This document shows, piece by piece, positions 57,971 to 64,000 of a stretch of DNA of 64,000 bases. Made by a program: the position numbers and the translations under genes. Source of the stretch: Celoporthe dispersa (lineage: Eukaryota > Ascomycota > Sordariomycetes > Diaporthales > Cryphonectriaceae); assembly GCA_016584495.1 (NCBI GenBank), contig WAID01000006.1, positions 1-64,000 on the forward strand. Reading direction: 5' to 3'. Under the pieces are notes generated by a model, which did no database searches, was not told the origin of the DNA, and worked only from the letters and a program-made list of their open reading frames with translations. Position 1 is the stretch's first letter. Every line of letters starts with the position of its first letter.

Positions 57971-58773
57971 AATGCGGTGAACGAGACGCGTTACGGCCTT
58001 TGTGAGATATGAGTAAACCTTAAGCTATAGAGCTAGGCACCACATGAGAGAAACTTGAGGACATCTAGGTCAAGAAAGGCGGGGACTATAAGGGGGCCAT
58101 TGTGACCCCTATTGATGCTGTGGTATGATGGACCCCTATTAATGCTCTATGTACCATGGTATGATTGGCAATAAAAGGGGGTCTGGTTACGTGGAACCAA
58201 TACTCAGTTACTTGGCAGGCGACGTGCGTACACCAGTTCCCCACAGGTACTCAAGCGAGGATGACTTTCGACAGACGAAATTATAGTGAGACTATCTGCT
58301 TAGTCAGCCACCCAACAACACAAACTGTAGCTAGCTAGACAAAGCCTTTGGCTTCTCTCTTTTTTTTTTTCCTTTTTTTTCCCCCCTTCCTCCCTTTTTT
58401 AAAAAAGGCGACGTTACTCGGATCTCAACAATTCTTTCGTCAGTAATTTACGTCGGAAGCCGCGTGAAGCGACTTTATGTAGCTCTACGTTAAGTATCCA
58501 CAGACTTTTGTCCCATATTTTATAGGGGAGTTGAAGGAATGAATACCTAGCACATATCCAGCAACAGACCCACCGCCAGCAGATAGATATTCTTGCGGCG
58601 GTCAATGACAGGTGGTTGACAGTCGATTCTTATATAAGACGTGTAAGCGTACCTTAGTAAGGTGACAAAGCTGCCAAGCAAAAACCCCCGACTTCTCCCC
58701 CAAATCTCATTCCGGTGTCATCGGCATTTCAAGAAACACCCCACCCCAATCCCTCCCCCCGGCAAGTCATAAT
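57971..58773. other. Intergenic gap with short direct repeats
   Basis: Contains two copies of gacccctatt(g/a)atgct (58,105 and 58,131), each followed by ggtatgat, and long pyrimidine runs at 58,358-58,399. The last 100 bp should be the promoter of the next gene. No gene seen. Confidence 0.4.
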
Positions 58774-59949
58774 ATGGCGGCCACGTCCGAGACGGTTATT
58801 GCGAAGCTTCCGGCCCTCCCTGCGGACATCACAGCGGAGTGGCTTGGGTCGAAGCTGGGACACAAGGTCAAGTCCATCGACCAAACAAGGGCCATATGGG
58901 GTACGGCTAGCAAGCTCTTCTACACCATCACGTACGAGAATGAGGATGAATCGGGCGAGAGACCAACGCAGGTCTGCATCAAGGGCGTGTTTGACCCGGC
59001 TACAATTGCCGCACAGCCATGGACCGTCAGCCTGGCCCAGCGCGAGGCCGAGTTCTTCTCCAAGGTGGCACCCCAGGTCAAGAACATGTTATTCCCCAAG
59101 GGGTGGTGGAGCGGCACCGACGAGAAGCAGGGCATTGCGATCATGGCCGACCTGACCCAGGAGGGCTGTACCTTTGCTGCCGAGGTTGCCTCGTTTCCCG
59201 TCGACCAGGTCAAGAACGGTGTCGAGCAGCTGGCCGGACTCCATGCTCAGTACTGGGGCCAGAGCCAGGAAGACCACCCGTGTAAGTAACTAACTCTTAT
59301 GTGTGAACACGTGGCAGATGCGATGGCTGCTTTTCCCACCACCCAACACCTGTCACGTACTTACCCGGCGACAGGGATCTGGAACAACTACGATCCCGCC
59401 ATGAAGTTCATGTGCACGCCCTGGGATGAGGTCGTACGCCAGCCAGGACGACCCAAGCTGCCCGAGTACCTGATGGACGGCACGCGATGCAACGAGGCGC
59501 TCGATCGCTATTACGCGGAGCGCAACCCCAAGTTCCGCACCCTGCTGCACGGCGACACGCACGTCGGCAACATCTACCTTACGGCCGACAACCGCATCGG
59601 CTTCCTGGACTGGTCGGCCTTCCACTTCGGCTCCTGCTTCCACGATATCGTCTACCATATGACGTCGATGCTGACTATCGAGGACCGCCGCGCTCACGAG
59701 ATGGAAATTCTCGACCACTATCTCGCCGCGCTGCACCGGTTCGGCGGGCCCAAGCTCGACCGCCACAACGACCCCGAAGTCATGATCGAGTACAAGCGCT
59801 CTTTCATGACCAACGTCATCTGGCTGATCTGCCCGGACGGCCTTCAGTCTAAGGAGCGTGTCGACTGCCTGTGCGAGCGTACCGTTGCTACCTACAATGA
59901 CCACAAGGTTATTGATGTTATCCTGGGCCAGCCAAAGCCGGCTGCATGA
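58774..59949 (+). CDS. Aminoglycoside phosphotransferase/choline kinase-like protein
   Basis: Two exons, 58774-59281 and 59375-59949, give 360 residues. The N-lobe has a lysine in QVCIKGVFD and an acidic helix (QREAEFFSKVAPQV). The catalytic Brenner motif is LLHGDTHVGN (His near 228), with the metal-binding Asp in IGFLDWSAF (near 248), and then FHDIVYHMTSML. This is the fungal DUF1679/EcKinase-like group that phosphorylates small molecules; the substrate is unknown. Codon use is strongly GC3-biased compared with its neighbours. Both exons are intact, and the intron has a GTAAGT donor. Confidence 0.88.
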
Positions 59950-62595
59950 GAGGGACTTTCCTATGAAGAGATAGTTCCTGAAGGGCCATGGATGTCTGTG
60001 TGCTGAAGGAACTACTTAGGCCTATCACTTTATACCTTGGTTAACCCAAGATCATTACAGAAAATTTGATTAATCAAAGCTAAAGTGAATCCGTTTTCCT
60101 TCATTGCCACTCTGTTTGCCTTAGTTCGTTCGGGTCAACTTGCCCGGAGCCCTCCAGTGGGAGTCCTTGTGCCACTACACTCAAGATCTAGCTCAATAGC
60201 TGGCAATAATTATCAGCTGTATGCCTATTCAAATACCCAAGTGAACCAGCCTATGAATTCCTTGAACAAAGTCGCTCTTCATCGTAGGTAATCTAAATCT
60301 CTGCTGCTGCTGTCCTGCAAGCGTATCTGTCAAAGCCTCCTCATCCACCACAGGTCCCTCCCCGCCAGACTCCTCATCCGTGTTCCCCGCAGTCGCGGAA
60401 ATAAGGAGGACCCGAACACTGAAGTCAGACTCCCTGTGCCCAATCGAAAGAGTTGTCCTTATCCCAGATCTTCTTGCCCACGGAAATGACATTGGTTGCT
60501 GCCAAGGTACGCCTTCTCTGAGTCTGCTGTGGTAGTGCGGCATCGGGGAAATTGATGAACGCTGCCCACCTCATCGTGGAGAATGGCCTCAGCTTCTGCT
60601 TGGGCTTCTGTAAGAAGCCCCTCGTATCCCTCTCCAGCCATTTGTCCGCCCACTGAATCATGATATCCATGTGACACACAATCGCGCCAACCGAAAGCCG
60701 TAGCTGAGCGTTGCTTGGAGCTTGCTCACCTCATGCCCCCCCACCCGAGTGGATCCATGTAAGTTACAGCGTGGCCTCTTCTCCCTGAAACTGGCGTACG
60801 AAACTCTGCATCTCGTCTATTATGATAGAGATATCGCCCTGGATCCTAACCCTGCTATTCTTGAACATGAACGAAGTATATATCATGTACCTCATCTGGG
60901 TTGGGAAGGCCTTGGTTATTTCCTCCGACCATTGACTCACTAGAGTCTCATGAAGAAAACGCGTAGTCTTTTTTTCGCACCGTTCGGCGCGGCTCCTTTC
61001 ACCGATCTTTGGTCAATCAGGGCGTCGAAGTCCTTTGCCGGTCCACCGGTTCAAGCTAGCGTCGGAGGTTGCCCCAAAACCGTTCGATGAGTCTCTTGGG
61101 AGTCCGGATCCTCAAATATCTACAAGGAGGTACATTAGTCACCTGTGCTTCAGCTCCTGTTTGCTGATCGGCTCATGTGAATGCTTCGAGATGGATCTGT
61201 TCTGAAACTCAAGTCTCCGCTCTAGAAGTATCTTGAGCTGTGCAATCTGGTCGAGTCTATCCTTAGCTTCATAACTGTCACTTTGCAGCCGCATGATATT
61301 CCTCACGAGATCTTTGAGCATAGTCCCTTGATCGTTCTCGGGTTTGGTTAATTATGCAATACTCGCAATGAATCGCAAACATTACGACTAACCAGAGCCG
61401 AGGCGGAAGATAAACAAGATATACTAAACGCGGGAAATGAACGAATGGGTGCGCTTTAGAATAGAAGAAAGAAGGAGAGGCAGAAGGCCAACATTCTGAA
61501 GGTCAGTTACAGAAATCCGTGGGCAGGTGGCTGGCAGGATGCGCAGGCCAGTGGTCCACTAGCCCTCGCACACCAATAAATGATACAACATTGGGATTTG
61601 AGGACCAGGCTTGGTTGGGGCTGCCAGGCTTGTCGAGGAACTGTTATACAAGTTCCTTTCCGCAATCAGCACAGCCATTCTACTACGAAGCAATGTAAGT
61701 GAGATTGTTCGGCTTTTGGGTTGAGAAACCTGGAACTATCCCGGAATTCTCGGTTCTCTGCTCTTCAACCCACACCAGTCTAGTAACTGACTGATCTAGC
61801 CAACAGCAAAACTCATGGCAGTGAGGAGACCAGTTTAGCTGTTGCATACACACCTTTCGGCTTGGCCTCTGGTGTCCACGACAAGCCGTCCTTGAGATCC
61901 TTGTCTCTGATACAACTTCCAAGCACGGATTTGCCAACGCTATGCGGGTGATTGGCGTCATGTACTTCGTCAAGGGCATCTATGATCTGTCCTGGGCTCA
62001 GTCGGGCGCTCAGCTGCAGAAGGCTCCTTTGGGTTCGCCGATTATGGTGCTCCTCGCGGCAGCTCCTATTGCCGCTGTTCATCCGTACTTTCTTTATTAA
62101 TAAGTACCCTTTTGGGAGAAGAGTAGTCTTAGTGCGAGTCAGGTTGACAGCACAACAGCGTCGACGGTAGAAGGTGAGGTAGATCGTTTCGGGCTTTCCT
62201 ATTATTATTGAGTAAGCTATCGTTGTCTGAGTACTTCTGTTCTTGTAGCAAAATGAGTTCGAGGTGTCAACCTGATGTTATGGAAATCACTCCGGTGTTC
62301 TGCTAATGAAAATGTCTCGATTACAGGATAGACATCCTGCGTTTGGGTGTCATGATCCGCATCGGTGTATTGTGATAGTTGATAAGACTTGAAACTGGTC
62401 GTTCTCCAAATCAATATTATAAATATCTGTTATATTTTATAGATTGGTTCCATACTAGACCCACGTAATTCACATCATATGCAGTAGCGTAGCAAGACAA
62501 AGGGTCATATTAAACACTGTCTAGGAATTCATGTCTACCCATTGATTTGTCCATCTGTTCATCAATTTTGTCTCTCTGTCTATGTATAATACAGT
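59950..62595. other. Relic-rich region, no intact gene
   Basis: Minus-strand fragments occur at 60,229-60,679. These have coherent but frame-shifted segments such as WLERDTRGFLQKPKQKLRP and an acidic DEESGGEGPVVDEEAL. At 61,139-61,321 there is a 60-codon coiled-coil frame, MLKDLVRNIMRLQSDSYEAK and on. On the plus strand at 61,800-62,100 a frame includes AVAYTPFGLASGVHD and VIGVMYFVKGIYDLSWAQ. I recognise none of them. They look like gene fragments rather than noise. Confidence 0.4.
61448..61582. repeat. Dispersed repeat C, copy 2
   Basis: Purine-rich start (gaagaaagaaggag), then gtgggcaggtggctggca, gcgcaggccagtggtccact and agccctcgcacacc. It matches the insertion in the GAPDH relic at 37,335-37,482 with substitutions and small gaps. 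Confidence 0.55.
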
Positions 62596-64000
62596 CTAGA
62601 TCTGCACGGGAAACTTTTCGCACAACCACTTGCCCCATTTGTAGAACAGGAAAGGGACCGGCACAAAAGCCAAAGTAATGAAGGCCAGCACGCTGTTTCC
62701 CCAGCCTAGACCGAGGTTGTCATAGAGGGCCGGGGCGGCAAGGGGTAGGAAGCAGCCCATCAGGTTGCGCAGAAGAGTAACGGAAGCAGTGGCAGACGCG
62801 GCGGCCTGGGGCCCAAAGACATCGATCATGTAGGTCTGGGATCCCGAGGTAATTATAATTCCTCCAGGCGCCGCGATGGTAGTGCCAAGAATAGGCACAA
62901 TCCAGTGCACCTTGTACTTGGCCGCCCAGCCGTATATGAACATGCTGACGGGGACCAACGGCGCGACCCACATTATAAGAATCAGGCGTCGCTCCGGCTT
63001 GTATCTACTACCATCCTCGGCGTGCAGCAGGAGGTCGCTGAAATTGGCGAACAGAACCATCCCCAGCACAGAACCAACACCGAGGCCGATGTAGGCTAGA
63101 CCAGATACGCCGATACTCCAGCCATAGGTATTTTCAAAGACCTCAGGAAAAGTGGCATAGAGTATGACAACCCTAAAGACGAAACCTAGATAGAGTGCAG
63201 TCAGGGCCACCACGGGCGACCAAACAAGGAGCCGAACTAGGCGATACAGAGCGCTGGGGATAAGCACCCGGGCCGGGAGCTGCTTGTCGCCCACTGCTCG
63301 CAGCTTTTTGTTGCCCGTCTCCGTGCGGAGGCCGGTGGCCTTGCGCTTGGGGAGGGCAAGAGAACTCGTCTCGCGCATGACAAAGACAGCTGCCAGGTTG
63401 ACAACCGCAGACTAATTAGTATCGCGATGTCAGCACTCGAAATACTCTTCGAAGACCACCATGTAATTATCTCGTGAGAGTTATACATGTAATTACCAGC
63501 ATAAGAATAAGATGAAAGCACCACCACCAGCTCAGGTTCTGAGTGACAAAACCTCCCACGATCGGGCCAATCACCTAGATCAATACGATCAGCCTGGCAG
63601 CTCTTGTTCCCTTCTTGCTTCTTCTTTTAGTTCACTCTTTTCCTTCTTCTCTTCTTTCTTGCACATGGATTCATATCAGAGAAAAAGAACACAGGCCGAC
63701 AACATACAGGACCGAGGACAGGCCCGGCGGTAAACAGGGCCATGGCGCCGCCGCGCCTCTCCTTGGGGAGAATGTCGGCGATGGTGCCGCCGCCAGTGGA
63801 CATGTAGGATGCGGCCGAGAAGCCAGTACACCAGCGGAAGACAAGGAACTCGGCGACGTGGGTGCTACGGGCGCAGCCGGCGGTAAAGCCCATGTAGAGG
63901 ATGGAGCTAACACGACAGATGGGCGAGCGGCCAAATATCTCTGACAGCGGGCCGGCAAAGAGCTGACCGATGGCAAAGCAGGGTTGAAGCAAAAATAGGA
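62596..64000 (-). CDS. MFS transporter (DHA1-like), 5' end beyond window
   Basis: Partial gene that continues past the right edge. Exons: beyond 64000 to 63708, 63574-63497, 63411-62596, with introns of 133 and 85 nt. The visible part starts at helix 2 (FAIGQLFAGPLSEIFGRSP, motif A). It continues with GTIADILPKERRG, GPVLGPV then IGPIVGGFVTQNLSWWW (motif C), a RETSS... central loop, GLGVGSVLGMVLFANFSDLL, ITSGSQTYMIDVFGPQAAAS and a C-terminus ending in KFPVQI. This matches the 12-helix polyamine/multidrug DHA1 group of fungi. The frame is intact in the visible part. The loss of Arg in the usual SWRW motif (here SWWW) is a minor oddity. Confidence 0.85.

Noticed and set aside
59353..59904. Long minus-strand ORF opposite the phosphotransferase
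   Set aside because: A shadow produced by the strong GC3 bias of the true gene; it has no motif of its own.
1..64000. CRISPR arrays, rRNA genes, tRNA genes
   Set aside because: No regular spacer array and no recognisable rRNA or tRNA sequence was seen. Short tRNA genes could be missed by eye.

Overview
The window reads as a filamentous ascomycete (Pezizomycotina) chromosome segment. Genes are split by 45-130 nt introns with fungal GT/AG and branch-point signals, and the families are fungal: a bifunctional diterpene synthase, PTH11-like receptors, a Zn2Cys6 regulator and a reducing polyketide synthase relic. The left fifth is an AT-rich block of mutation-saturated retroelements carrying a telomere-like CCCTAA/CCCTGA tract. 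That suggests a subtelomeric or otherwise repeat-rich location. I cannot name the genus.

1-13,550: AT-rich repeat block without intact genes. It holds a degenerate Ty3/gypsy element (about 190-7,228, pol on the minus strand) with LTR-like ends that differ only by transitions, mostly CA>TA or TG>TA as in RIP. Other repeats follow, including a related LTR-like sequence that ends about 90 bp from the first gene.

13,623-28,264: a probable diterpenoid biosynthetic cluster. It has a diterpene synthase with both class II (DSDD) and class I (DEFME) motifs, a divergently transcribed CYP65-like P450, a hemerythrin-fold protein, a PTH11-like membrane receptor, a second P450 with a CYP7/CYP8-like I-helix, and a 14-helix DHA2 exporter. 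No GGPP synthase is visible. Four of these genes are off by exactly one base in a short G/C run; with that base allowed for, every exon set sums to a whole number of codons.

28,455-38,220: a decayed stretch. It has an LTR-like repeat, a 5'-truncated reducing PKS relic (methyltransferase remnant, ER, KR, ACP), a fragment of an isopropylmalate/tartrate dehydrogenase, an intact sugar-transporter-type MFS gene, and a GAPDH pseudogene whose catalytic Cys reads Tyr and which is interrupted by a dispersed repeat.

40,571-64,000: mostly intact genes with relics between them. In order: a protein kinase-like protein, a CorA-like membrane protein with a GC-AG intron, a Ser/Ala-rich single-pass surface protein (one frameshift), a Zn2Cys6 regulator interrupted by one in-frame TAG, a DUF6536-like membrane protein, a dead MFS fragment, a second PTH11-like receptor, an aminoglycoside-phosphotransferase-like kinase, and an MFS transporter that runs off the right edge.

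The inferred working unit is the set of six genes from 13.6 to 28.3 kb: cyclisation of GGPP, oxidation by two P450s, export by the DHA2 pump. The Zn2Cys6 gene at 50 kb is a possible but damaged regulator. All family calls are from motif reading; no search was run.
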